64,000 bases of DNA. Source: JADKCL01 sp046329055. GTDB taxonomy: Bacteria; Bacteroidota; Bacteroidia; J057; JADKCL01. Below the pieces are notes generated by a model, which worked only from the letters and a program-made list of their open reading frames with translations, was not told where the DNA came from and made no database searches. The translations under genes and the position numbers were made by a program. Where the stretch lies: NCBI GenBank assembly GCA_046329055.1, contig JAXLVK010000015.1:1-64000 (forward strand). Reading direction: 5' to 3'. Shown here one piece after another: positions 17,946 to 26,192 of the stretch (the first letter of the stretch is position 1; each line of letters opens with the position of its first letter).

Positions 17946-18319
17946 GACTTTACTGGTTGAGGGGTGGACTTTGCGTATTCCTGCATCAGCTCGTCGAGGG
18001 TCTTGAGGTCCAGGTCCTCCTCCTCCATGAAGAAATGCAGCATGTTCTTGAAGCTTCCGCCGAAGTAGCTGTTCAGGTATTGGCCGAAGTAGGCCTTGGT
18101 GTAATCGCGGCGGGACACGAGCGGGTAGTACTCGAATGTCTTGCCGTAGGTATTGTGGGCCACGAAGCCCTTGGACTCCATGATCTTAAGCAGGGTCGCC
18201 ACCGTACTCGGCGCAGGTCGCGGCTCCGGCATCGCCTCGATGATGTCCTTCAGCAGCGCCCGGTCCAGGTCCCAGAGCTTCTGCATCAATTCTTCCTCAG
18301 CACGTGTCAGTTTCTGCAT
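17942..18319 (-). CDS. BlaI/MecI/CopY family transcriptional repressor
   Basis: A 125-residue winged-helix repressor: N-terminal LTRAEEELMQKLWDLD, recognition region PAPSTVATLLKIMESKGFV and the C-terminal dimerisation helices (LKTLDELMQEY). In this family the promoter is repressed until the partner M56 peptidase cleaves the repressor. It is the first gene of the operon and overlaps the peptidase gene by 4 bases. Palindromic TTCTAA/TTAGAA elements lie 25-75 bases upstream of its start and are likely autoregulatory operators. Confidence 0.93.
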   Translation of the reverse strand: MQKLTRAEEELMQKLWDLDRALLKDIIEAMPEPRPAPSTVATLLKIMESKGFVAHNTYGKTFEYYPLVSRRDYTKAYFGQYLNSYFGGSFKNMLHFFMEEEDLDLKTLDELMQEYAKSTPQPVKS

Positions 18320-18344
18320 CTCAGCAATCGTTTCTACAAATGTA

Positions 18345-18390
18345 TTCTAAGAATTTAGAAATACAACGAAGGTGTTAGAAGTATTTCTAA
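18345..18390. promoter_or_regulatory. two palindromic operator candidates for the BlaI-type repressor
   Basis: TTCTAAGAATTTAGAA at 18345-18360 and TTAGAAGTATTTCTAA at 18375-18390 are two perfect 6-4-6 dyads in mirror arrangement, with a further TTTAGAAGAATT half-site at about 18395. They lie just upstream of the repressor start (18319), where autoregulatory operators of this family are found. Confidence 0.7.
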
Positions 18391-18571
18391 TTGTTTAGAA
18401 GAATTAACAGATGCCTCCCCTACCACCACGAAGGCAGCGCGGGCTTCCGTGTACCTGTTGACTCAAGAATGGGTGTCACCTGTTAAATCAATGCGTCCTT
18501 GGGCTGTGTCGAAATAGTGTGTCAATCAGTCCCTGACAATGTCTGTGGGAGGGGGAGAGACGCGTGGATCA

Positions 18572-18904
18572 TCACCTTAGGATACTGTCAATTTCCGCTT
18601 CACTGAAATACTTGGCGACCAAGAAACCAAGTTTATAGGGCGAAAAACCGGTGCCGGCTTGGTTCAGCTTGAGGCGATCGGCAGCAGTTGTGTATCGCTG
18701 ATTGGAGATTCCTAAAAGTGGCCGGGAGAAATACCAGATGCTAGAGATGTATGATGACTCTCGCTCGCCAAATATTGAAGTATTGGCTTCGCGGATCGGG
18801 GCGAGGGAAGAATGCATGGACATCTCAAACCAGAGGGTCATAATCAACACCACTGTTGCGAGTCCAGTTGTTCCAAATAGAATTCTTTTCCGTTGTTTAG
18901 TCAT
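18572..18904 (-). CDS. small membrane-anchored hypothetical protein, 110 aa
   Basis: One N-terminal membrane segment (ILFGTTGLATVVLIMTLWF) after a basic MTKQRKR start, then a ~80-residue soluble domain predicted outside the cytoplasm. No family recognised. The 3' end and ~100 bases downstream are repeated imperfectly at about 19060-19230. AT-rich relative to the flanking DNA. It lies at the end of a minus-strand string of small exported or anchored genes downstream of the effector-like gene at 20625-22010 and may be an immunity-type protein, which is inference. Confidence 0.55.
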   Translation of the reverse strand: MTKQRKRILFGTTGLATVVLIMTLWFEMSMHSSLAPIREANTSIFGERESSYISSIWYFSRPLLGISNQRYTTAADRLKLNQAGTGFSPYKLGFLVAKYFSEAEIDSILR

Positions 18905-19230
18905 CGTGACCGAAAATTAAGTACCTCGAAAATCCCATCCTCCTTCAAGGTCACGCAATCCCAGGAGACGTCCCAAAGTCCAAACAAATTCGGTTCCTTT
19001 GTAGCTGCGAGCCAAAACTCTCTGGGGAAGGTGTCAGAATAGTGCAAAAAGGGAAAGAATGCATCCATGGGCGGTGTCGAAGTAGTGGATCAGATAGTCC
19101 CCAACAATGTCCAGCCTAAGTGATGGAAACGTGACATCGGCCAACAATACCGTCAATTTCAGCCTCACTGGAGTAGGTAGCTACTAGGAAACCTATTTTT
19201 TCCTCGGCGAGACACCCGTGCAGCTTTGGC
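18905..19230 (-). repeat. decayed duplicate of the 18.47-18.65 kb segment
   Basis: No intact gene. The segment ~19060-19230 repeats, with many substitutions, the downstream flank and 3' coding end of the 110-aa gene: TGTCGAA-TAGTG, CAATGTC, ACTGTCAATTTC/ACCGTCAATTTC, CACTG and the CCAAGAAACC/CTAGGAAACC blocks occur in the same order. It looks like the remnant of a tandem paralogue. Confidence 0.6.
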
Positions 19231-19764
19231 TTAAAATCGAGGCTTACAGTATTTGTAAGTGCCATCCTTAGGAATCCACATTAATGTAAGTTCAAAGTCA
19301 TCTGCGGTCGCGCCTATCGGTTTTGGAAATACCTTTTCAATGCAACGATTTGCGTCTAGTTTACAGTACTTGAACTCTGCTACAGTAACCCTTAGCTCAT
19401 TTTCAACCTCAGAATCGCTGAGATGGAATCGAACGACGGTCATGGGGCTATGCTTTTTCACTACACCACAGAGTTCCTGATAGTGGAATGGCAACACCCC
19501 GAACTGTGCTCTCCAAGCAGAAGGCAGGGGGATAGAATCTGGGATAAGGATAACAAATGGTTCATGATTCCTACTGCTTTCTAGAAAATAGAAGTATGCC
19601 AAATTGGACTTTTCCTTAAATATCGCGCTAATAGCAGTCTCATAGGCGGAAGTAACTGATGGCCCTGATAGTGGTGCCTGTCCACGGGATTTCAGGTTAG
19701 CCAATGCAAGAAAAAATGCTATGATCATGTGTGTTGCCAGGGAGTATGAAGCACTATTAACCAT
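19231..19764 (-). CDS. exported hypothetical protein, 177 aa
   Basis: The N-terminus (MVNSASYSLATHMIIAFFLALANLKSRGQA) is a signal peptide or signal anchor; an internal ATG 12 codons later could be the true start. The mature domain has four Cys (LCGVV, KYCKLD, RCIEK, KYCKPRF) and a terminal strand-rich region. No family recognised. AT-rich like its neighbours. It lies downstream of the effector-like gene on the same strand. Confidence 0.55.
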   Translation of the reverse strand: MVNSASYSLATHMIIAFFLALANLKSRGQAPLSGPSVTSAYETAISAIFKEKSNLAYFYFLESSRNHEPFVILIPDSIPLPSAWRAQFGVLPFHYQELCGVVKKHSPMTVVRFHLSDSEVENELRVTVAEFKYCKLDANRCIEKVFPKPIGATADDFELTLMWIPKDGTYKYCKPRF

Positions 19765-20220
19765 CGGGAATCTAAATTAATCTTAGTGCGCTTTCTGCCA
19801 TTGGCGCTCATAAAATGGTAGGAAGGGGTGGTTTGGCCTGTACCTTGGGTTTGCAATCGTCCTGATCTTTTGAATTCTACGGTTGCTTCCTCTCACTGCC
19901 TGTGGCCTGTGCCAAATCGGGCTCATTTTGGATTCTTTCTGCAGCCCGGGATAGGTCAAAATTAGTTGCAGAAGCATGTGTATCTTCTTTGAGACTGATT
20001 TTCAGATTGCTAATTCCTAGATGAACCAAAGTGTTAGGGGGAGGTCATTACCGATGTTCCTCTTGGAACGGTCAATATTGCCCTATCCTGCGGATGTATT
20101 GCTCTAGACTGCGAATCAAGCGGATTATTTTCCATAGTGTAGGCTCTACTAGCGGTGATAGAAATGGCCCAAAGGATTGCATTCAACATGCACATTATTC
20201 TTGAATGTATAAACATCAAT
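19765..20220 (-). other. AT-rich stretch with possible remnant of a small exported gene
   Basis: About 450 bases without a convincing gene. On the minus strand an ATG near 20220 opens a leader-like sequence (MFIHSRIMCMLNAILWAIS), and a second frame from ~19977 to 19783 could be its continuation. Neither piece is long enough to trust. It may be a decayed member of the surrounding row of small exported proteins. Confidence 0.25.
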
Positions 20221-20619
20221 TCATTCCTTGAGATAGTTCTCCCAATACACAACATCATCAGCCTTGCTTCTAGCGCGCCAGGTACGGGGGTTAAGGTTCA
20301 TAATCAGAAAAGCGTCTCGGCGAAAACGAGAATATAAGGCAATGTTAAACCCCCAGTCGTACCGTCGATTGTGAAGATTTGAAACCATGAATTTGGCCTC
20401 ATCATCACTAATTGAGTCTGCCGTGCAGAACTTGCCGAGGACATATAGGTACTTTGCAGGAATTATGGTGCTGTTTCCTGCTAATTTTGAGCTCGTTCGA
20501 ACAATCTCAAACCTGATGCTGTGATTTGAGTAACATTCTAAACTCCTAAGGGAAACCTGAGGAAAACTAGGTGTAAAGAGTAGCAAACTAAAAAGGACGG
20601 ACAGCAGAATCTTGGTCAT
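20221..20619 (-). CDS. exported hypothetical protein, 132 aa; candidate immunity protein
   Basis: A clear signal peptide (MTKILLSVLFSLLLFTPSFPQ) and a ~110-residue mature domain, AT-rich (about 40% GC in the stretch I counted). No family recognised. Its start is 5 bases after the stop of the effector-like gene 20625-22010 on the same strand, so the two are almost certainly co-translated. Position, size and export are what is expected of a periplasmic immunity protein, but no domain proves it. Confidence 0.55.
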   Translation of the reverse strand: MTKILLSVLFSLLLFTPSFPQVSLRSLECYSNHSIRFEIVRTSSKLAGNSTIIPAKYLYVLGKFCTADSISDDEAKFMVSNLHNRRYDWGFNIALYSRFRRDAFLIMNLNPRTWRARSKADDVVYWENYLKE

Positions 20620-20624
20620 AAGAG

Positions 20625-22010
20625 CTATCTTCTATGTCTAAAATCATAAAATTCTTGGCCTCTCCTACGATAGTACTCAAAAGCAGGTTCGCCAGTATCT
20701 GCCACGATGAAGTTTCGCGTGCTTATTCGAATAACGTCTCTGACCTCATTATCACTTAGCTCCCCAGATTGGTATTTCATCACAAGCTCATCCATTTGTT
20801 TTCCACTTTCTCCGAGATAATATACAAAACTATACCCCTCTACTTCTGCTGCAATCTTTACCGTATTATAGGTGCCAATTGACTCAATTGATATGACTTC
20901 ATTAGCATACTCTGCTGGTGTTATCTTGCCGGAGCCTACATCAATCACTAATTGTTGTAGCCTCTTCCGATAAATTCGATTGGTCAATTCATGTGCCAGA
21001 TCTACTAGTATCTCATCTGCAACTTTTGAAAAGACTACCGTGATTTTTCCATTTGCGGGGTTCATGGAGGTTTCCTTTCCCAGCAATATTTCTGTCCGAT
21101 AGTTTTCTGAAGTTATTCCAGCTTTCTTCGCTAATTTCCGAAAGAGATCAATTTGATTTCCTTTTTCCCAAGCTTTGTCGAGTTCTTCGCCAGCAGAAGA
21201 AAGCATCATATCACTGTGAAATCTGCTCTTCTCCCAAGTGCTTTCAAAATCGCTAGCCACTCCCTCAATAATTGATTGAACTTGACTGGCCACTTCAACA
21301 GGTAGAACTGGAAGGCGAGGATTGTTATTTATCGCGAATCTAATTCCTCGTTCCAACCAGGGCTGTTGCCCAATTGCATCTAACAACCCCCGTAAGACAC
21401 TCTTGGATACATTATATTGAAATGCAATTTTGGCGTTTCCATCCCTGCACCAACAATCCCCATACTTCCGCTCCCACTCTTCTGTCGCGAACCGCGGCTC
21501 GGGTGAGCAGTCACAGTCCTTCTTGTACCTCCGTTGCAACTCCCGACTCAGCTCCGCCTCCCCCATACGCGCTGCCTGAAGGAGGGCCTGCGATGAATCC
21601 GGCTGCAGGAATGGCCGCAAGATTGCTGCCGTGGCGGCCCCGCCCGCGATCGATGCCCAGGCTCCGGCACCCATGACTGCACCAGCACCTGCCGAGCCTG
21701 CCGCTGCGCCCGCTCCTTGCACAAGGGCCGCCCCGGCGCTCTCCGCCGCGGCACCTCCAGCTCCCCCGCTTGCCGCAGCAGCGCCCCCCGCTCCCCCGGC
21801 TGCGCCCACCAGCGCCGGCGCAACCAAGATCGCGGCCAAGACCGCCATTTGCAGCAGTCCTTCGTCGCGGATTTGCTCCTTGGTCTTGGGGGTGAAGAAT
21901 TCATTCCCGTGCCCCCAACCGTAGTTGAGGCCGGGTTGTGCCCAAGGCATCCGGGGGGACATTTGCCCACCCGGAGCCCAAGGATTGTTCATGCCATCGA
22001 AGACTGCCAT
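20625..22010 (-). CDS. effector-like protein with Ala/Gly-rich N-terminal region and AT-rich C-terminal domain
   Basis: 461 residues. Residues 1-50 are Pro/Gly/Trp-rich, 55-135 are a hydrophobic Ala/Gly-rich region, and 160-190 contain two CxC pairs (Cys 166/168 and 186/188) that could bind a metal. From about residue 190 to the end the protein is soluble and mainly helical, with an AHELTN block (His 340-Glu 341) that recalls but does not complete a HExxH zincin motif. Base composition changes sharply at the same point: bases 21661-21720 are 44/60 GC, bases 20821-20880 only 22/60. That mosaic pattern (native N-terminal part, exchanged C-terminal part) is typical of polymorphic toxins. The gene starts 34 bases after a ~670-residue unknown gene and is followed 5 bases later by a candidate immunity gene. 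Toxicity is inference. Confidence 0.6.
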   Translation of the reverse strand: MAVFDGMNNPWAPGGQMSPRMPWAQPGLNYGWGHGNEFFTPKTKEQIRDEGLLQMAVLAAILVAPALVGAAGGAGGAAAASGGAGGAAAESAGAALVQGAGAAAGSAGAGAVMGAGAWASIAGGAATAAILRPFLQPDSSQALLQAARMGEAELSRELQRRYKKDCDCSPEPRFATEEWERKYGDCWCRDGNAKIAFQYNVSKSVLRGLLDAIGQQPWLERGIRFAINNNPRLPVLPVEVASQVQSIIEGVASDFESTWEKSRFHSDMMLSSAGEELDKAWEKGNQIDLFRKLAKKAGITSENYRTEILLGKETSMNPANGKITVVFSKVADEILVDLAHELTNRIYRKRLQQLVIDVGSGKITPAEYANEVISIESIGTYNTVKIAAEVEGYSFVYYLGESGKQMDELVMKYQSGELSDNEVRDVIRISTRNFIVADTGEPAFEYYRRRGQEFYDFRHRR

Positions 22011-22044
22011 GCCTCTCTAAATTTAACGTGGTTTTACCAGAAGG

Positions 22045-24063
22045 TCAATTGGCTTGCGGATTCAAGATGAGGGAAAGTTCCTCCGTGGAACAGCAGGCCC
22101 CGAAAACTTTCTTGTAGGCATCCGCCTGTGCCACGGGGTCCGTGATCGCGGCAATCGCGGCGAGGGCAGCAGCCACCTTGTCAGCTTCCTGCTGTGTCTC
22201 CTGGGCATAGCGATCGTTGCGAAGTTCAGCTGAGCGAGCGGCCTCGTCCTGGAGGCGGGTATTGTAGCAGTCAAGCGCCTCACCCTGCCCCAACAGCGCA
22301 TCCACAATCACGGAGTCGGTGCGCAGGATGTGGCTTTGCACGGCGACGATGATCCCCGGAACCGTAACGTTCAGTCCTCCGGAGGTATAGTTGTCGGTAA
22401 TGCCAAACTTCTTGCGCCAGTATTCAAATGTTGGCCCGGCCCCGCCATCGACACAGTCGGCAAAGGACTCGGTGACCTTCTCCGTGAACTGCTTGATCAC
22501 ACCTTGGTAATTCACCACATTGCAGAAATGTAGCAGGATCAGCTTCTTCACCTCAGCTATATGGGAGGCAGTGTTGATAGTCTCTTCCAGAAAGCTGTCC
22601 AGCTGGGAAAGCCTAACGGCCCTTTGCTGCCCAGGGAATCCAGTTGTGAATACAATAGAGGCATCGTTGAGCCAAGTCAGCGTGATATACTCCTGCAGCA
22701 ATTGCCGGAATACGAAGTTCAAGACGCGGCTATAGTTGATATTCTGAAGCTCACGGATGGTAAGAGTCTCCTCACCAGCCTTGATAAGGATCGACTCTTG
22801 TTGGGAGACCGACATCGTAGTGCTACTTCCAGCATTGCCACCCATGCTATGGTTACTGCTGTTGCCAGTTGTCGTATTGATATCTACATCCCGGTGCTGC
22901 GAGGACTCTTGAACGGATGCATTCAAGGCGCTTGACAGGTTGGACATGTGGTTCTCCCGAATCCCATTGGATGTGAAGGCGGTTGCCGTAGAAGAGCTTC
23001 CGCCTCCTCCAGCCTGGAAATTCACCAGCCCCAACAAATTTATCCCTCCTTGGAGTCCGTGACCGGAATTTTGTTCGCTGTTTACCGAGGACTGAATTTG
23101 GATCCCGGCCGATGCTTCCTCTATATGCTCCAATACTTCCTGCACCTGATCTGCACTGTGTTGGGAGTAGCTATCGAGGATGTTTTCAGACTGCTGTGAG
23201 TAACTGGATTCATCGTCCGCGAAATAGGTGGAGGTGAACTCATTGGTCGTGGTGGAAGATGACTTGACAAACGAACTTGTCTTGTCCTTGTAGCTCCTCA
23301 CGGTGATCGTGGTGCGCTCGCCGGGCAACAAACTGAACGTCTTCACGGTCTTGCCAGCTCCATAGTCACCAAGAAAGGAACACATTTTGAGATGCTCCAC
23401 GATGGTGATGCGCAACTGCAAGGCAGGTTTCGGCGAAAACTGCATGACCACCTTGCCTCCAAACCGTGTCACCAATTCTGGGATAAGTCCGTTTGCAACC
23501 TGGGCAGCGATGTACTCTAGTGTGTATCCAGCAACTTGAATCCGATCAGCAGGTAGGTTGGGGATTGCAGTCAGATGGTTGATGCGAGGAGGCGATTGGG
23601 TGCTCCCCCTCAAGCCCCGCCCAGGCGAAGGACTTGCAAGCCCTCCTTCACCATGAATCGGAGCAATGCGCAGGTTTGAATCGCCAACGATGAAGGTCTC
23701 AGGCTTGGGATCCTGGACCAGGTGCTTCACCCCCGTATCAGCCAGAAACCGAATCAACTCGCGCCGCTTGCTCAGAATCCCGGCATTCTGAAGCAGCACT
23801 GCGGGGCGTGTACCCATTATGTCGAGCTTCAAAGTGTTCACGATTTCCTCTAGGCTCATGCCAGCGGCGATGTCCCAAGGCGTGTTGGTGGGTACCGAAA
23901 CCGTGTTGAAATAATCACTTGGGATTGTAAGGGGGTAGAAGGCGTTCACGTCGTAACACGTCTTCTGAGGCAGATTGTATTTGAGGATGGGGGCGTTTCC
24001 GCTGTCTCCGAGGCCCATGAAGGGTTTTCCTGTCTCGCAGGAGGATGGTGTGCTGCTAGCCAT
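22045..24063 (-). CDS. hypothetical protein, 672 aa, co-operonic with effector-like gene
   Basis: The ATG at 24063 (MASSTPSSCETGKPFMGLGD) is preferred to one 24 codons upstream. No signal peptide. Features visible: an N-terminal ~230-residue region, a block FLGDYGAGKTVKTFSLLPGE near residue 240 followed by a Ser/Thr/Gln/Asn-rich segment (about 265-430) with heptad-like stretches, and a C-terminal helical half ending in an Ala/Gln-rich coiled-coil-like region. I have no family name for it. It is not a membrane protein. An insertion-like Pro/Gly-rich stretch (GEGGLASPSPGRGLRG) around residue 140 corresponds to a partly palindromic GC-rich DNA segment. Only 34 bases separate it from the effector-like gene, so a shared function (carrier, adaptor or scaffold) is plausible. 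Confidence 0.65.
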   Translation of the reverse strand: MASSTPSSCETGKPFMGLGDSGNAPILKYNLPQKTCYDVNAFYPLTIPSDYFNTVSVPTNTPWDIAAGMSLEEIVNTLKLDIMGTRPAVLLQNAGILSKRRELIRFLADTGVKHLVQDPKPETFIVGDSNLRIAPIHGEGGLASPSPGRGLRGSTQSPPRINHLTAIPNLPADRIQVAGYTLEYIAAQVANGLIPELVTRFGGKVVMQFSPKPALQLRITIVEHLKMCSFLGDYGAGKTVKTFSLLPGERTTITVRSYKDKTSSFVKSSSTTTNEFTSTYFADDESSYSQQSENILDSYSQHSADQVQEVLEHIEEASAGIQIQSSVNSEQNSGHGLQGGINLLGLVNFQAGGGGSSSTATAFTSNGIRENHMSNLSSALNASVQESSQHRDVDINTTTGNSSNHSMGGNAGSSTTMSVSQQESILIKAGEETLTIRELQNINYSRVLNFVFRQLLQEYITLTWLNDASIVFTTGFPGQQRAVRLSQLDSFLEETINTASHIAEVKKLILLHFCNVVNYQGVIKQFTEKVTESFADCVDGGAGPTFEYWRKKFGITDNYTSGGLNVTVPGIIVAVQSHILRTDSVIVDALLGQGEALDCYNTRLQDEAARSAELRNDRYAQETQQEADKVAAALAAIAAITDPVAQADAYKKVFGACCSTEELSLILNPQAN

Positions 24064-24500
24064 AGCAATCAATTTTTGGGTGAATACTGTTAATAGATTT
24101 AAGGATATGTAAATGTTGTAGCAAAATTGCCGCAAGGCAATGCTTGAATCTTATCAAACTTAACTCAAGTTCATGAGAATTGCAAGGGTTTGCTTGAACA
24201 TAAATTTCGCAGGAATCGGTGTCCTTCTCCGGGAATTGCTTGGCCATACTTCGCTAATTCATTTCCATCTGGAAGTCCAGCATAACCAAAGTTTACACTT
24301 AGCCCCTGAAACGAAGAAGCCCCCGCCACTCATCGAGCAGCAGGGGCTTCCCTTTGTTGTTGATTCAAGAAACAGTGCTGACCGGGCGCGCTGTGCGGGC
24401 TGCGGGCAGCTTCAGGTATTCAAGCAAGAGCGTGCGTCCACTTTGCAGGGATCGGAGGAGCTTGCGGGGGACGCAAGTTTGTCAGATTGTTTGTGACCGA
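24064..24500 (-). terminator. intergenic region with stem-loop (24316-24350)
   Basis: The 437 bases hold no convincing gene. GAAGCCCC at 24316-24323 pairs with GGGGCTTC at 24343-24350; on the minus strand it lies downstream of the 181-aa gene and is followed by a weak T-containing tail, so it may terminate that gene. An AT-rich stretch at 24060-24300 probably carries the promoter of the 672-aa gene. Confidence 0.5.
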
Positions 24501-25046
24501 TCAGGCAGCAGGCTTGCCACCGTTGCCGGTGTCTTCACCAACAGTGACACCGTCCTCCTCGCTGTTCTCGGGGTACTGCTCCTCGGGGGTGACGCCAGTG
24601 TTTTTCTTGAAGTGGTCGCGGGCCTTTTCGTAGAGCCCTTCGAGTCCTGGCACGCCACTCACCCTCGCAATCTTCAAGCCCCGGTAGTAGTCGAGGCTCA
24701 TCGTCATGGCGTCGTGCTTGGCCACGAAGAGGGCATTGTCGATCGACTCCACCAAGCTCATGAGCTTGATCTGCATCGCGACGAGGTTCCTCACGTTGCC
24801 GACGCGGGTGTAGTAGTCCACGACGTCATGCCATGCGGGCATCACCTTGGGGTGCGCCTGACAGATTTCGTGGATGTCACCGATGAACTGCATCTGCGGG
24901 TCACCCACCTTGATGCAATAGGTCTTGTCCTTCTTGGTGACGTTGGGAAACTCGGGCAGGGCACCTTGCGCACTGCTGACGAGGTTGGCGATCACGTTCA
25001 CGTGCGTGATGTTCACGGGGTTGTTCAACCATGCTTTTTGTAACAT
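24501..25046 (-). CDS. hypothetical protein, 181 aa
   Basis: A soluble, mostly helical protein without signal peptide, ending in an acidic disordered tail (TPEEQYPENSEEDG). The central part (QFIGDIHEICQAH, WHDVVDYYTRVGNVRNL, MSLDYYRGLKIARV) suggests a helical bundle. No family recognised. It precedes the 672-aa gene on the same strand with a 437-base gap containing a possible terminator, so it may be a separate unit of the same cluster. Confidence 0.6.
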   Translation of the reverse strand: MLQKAWLNNPVNITHVNVIANLVSSAQGALPEFPNVTKKDKTYCIKVGDPQMQFIGDIHEICQAHPKVMPAWHDVVDYYTRVGNVRNLVAMQIKLMSLVESIDNALFVAKHDAMTMSLDYYRGLKIARVSGVPGLEGLYEKARDHFKKNTGVTPEEQYPENSEEDGVTVGEDTGNGGKPAA

Positions 25047-25499
25047 AAGCTGTAAAGAAATAATTGTTTATATGCGTGCGCTTTGCCTGCACGAGCCACC
25101 ACCGTGGTGACTGGAACAAAATTACGGTCGGCTTTCAAAAATTGATTCAGTTCAAAAAGCCGTTTCGAGGTCAATTGAACGAACGGGTACGCTGGAAGGA
25201 AAAAGCGTGTCGAAGCAGCTTTAGTGGCACTCTGGCTGGACGAACTGGCAGATATTTTTTTTGCGAATTCTACATTAATGGACAATTTTTCATGCCATGC
25301 GTCCTGAGAACAGCACACCTGTACAGCACAGTGGGCGCGGAAGCATCAGTTGACTCCTTGATTGCACTGCTCTACCGTGGATGCCTAGCATTTCCACCGC
25401 ATTATGAACTGACTGTCAGGGCAATGCAATATACCTATTGCAGATCACCCGCCCATATATAGGCTGTGGACCTGCTAGTATTGGAGGCCGATGGAGGCT

Positions 25500-26150
25500 G
25501 CGACTTCACCTCAGGTTGCCATCGCCTCAACCCCACCATGGCCAAGTCACCCCATCATGGAGACCATTGCCACCCCCAACTGAAGGCCACGCCACCCCAT
25601 CATGAAGGCCATGGTCATCCCAGCACCAAGGCCACAGGCATCACGGCGCCAAGGCCATAGGCATCCCAGCGCCAAGGCCACAGGCATCCCTTTATGGAGG
25701 CTATGGCAACCCAGCATGGAGACCATCATCATCCCCACATGCAGGCGTGGTCACCACCATGAGGAGACAAGGTCACCCCCACATGGAGACCCATGCCATC
25801 ATTACGTGGAGTTTCGGGCATCCTCACGTGGAGTTTCGGGCATCCTCACGTGGAGTTTCGGGCATCCTCACGTGGAGTCCCGGGCATCCCTACGTGGAGT
25901 CGCGGGCATCCTTACGTGGAGTCGTTGGCATCCTCCCATGGAGTCGCGGGCATCCCTACGTGGAGGCGATGGCATCCTCCCATGAAGTCGCGGGCACCCT
26001 ACCGTGGAGCCGAAGGCATACCTCCATGGAGGCGGTGGCACCCTATCGTGGAGGCAATGCCACCCTCATTTGGAGACCAAGGCATCTCTTGATGGAGGCC
26101 AGGGCATACCCTCATGGAGGCAATGCCAGGGCCAGCACAGCCAGCCGCAT
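25500..26150. repeat. 22-bp tandem repeat (minisatellite)
   Basis: A run of units of about 22 bases with consensus GGCATCC-TCACGTGGAG-TC, most regular between 25,800 and 26,000 (three nearly identical units at the start), decaying on both sides into ATGGAGGC/GGCATCCC variants. Because 22 is not a multiple of three, all three forward frames stay open and repeat a 22-residue pattern; these are not genes. The interval 25047-25500 before it holds nothing recognisable. Confidence 0.85.
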
Positions 26151-26192
26151 GGCATTCTTCCATTGGTTCATATCCTTATCGAATGATGTTGT

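Noticed and set aside
25500..26150. CRISPR array
   Set aside because: Units are contiguous 22-bp repeats without unique spacers and there are no cas genes.
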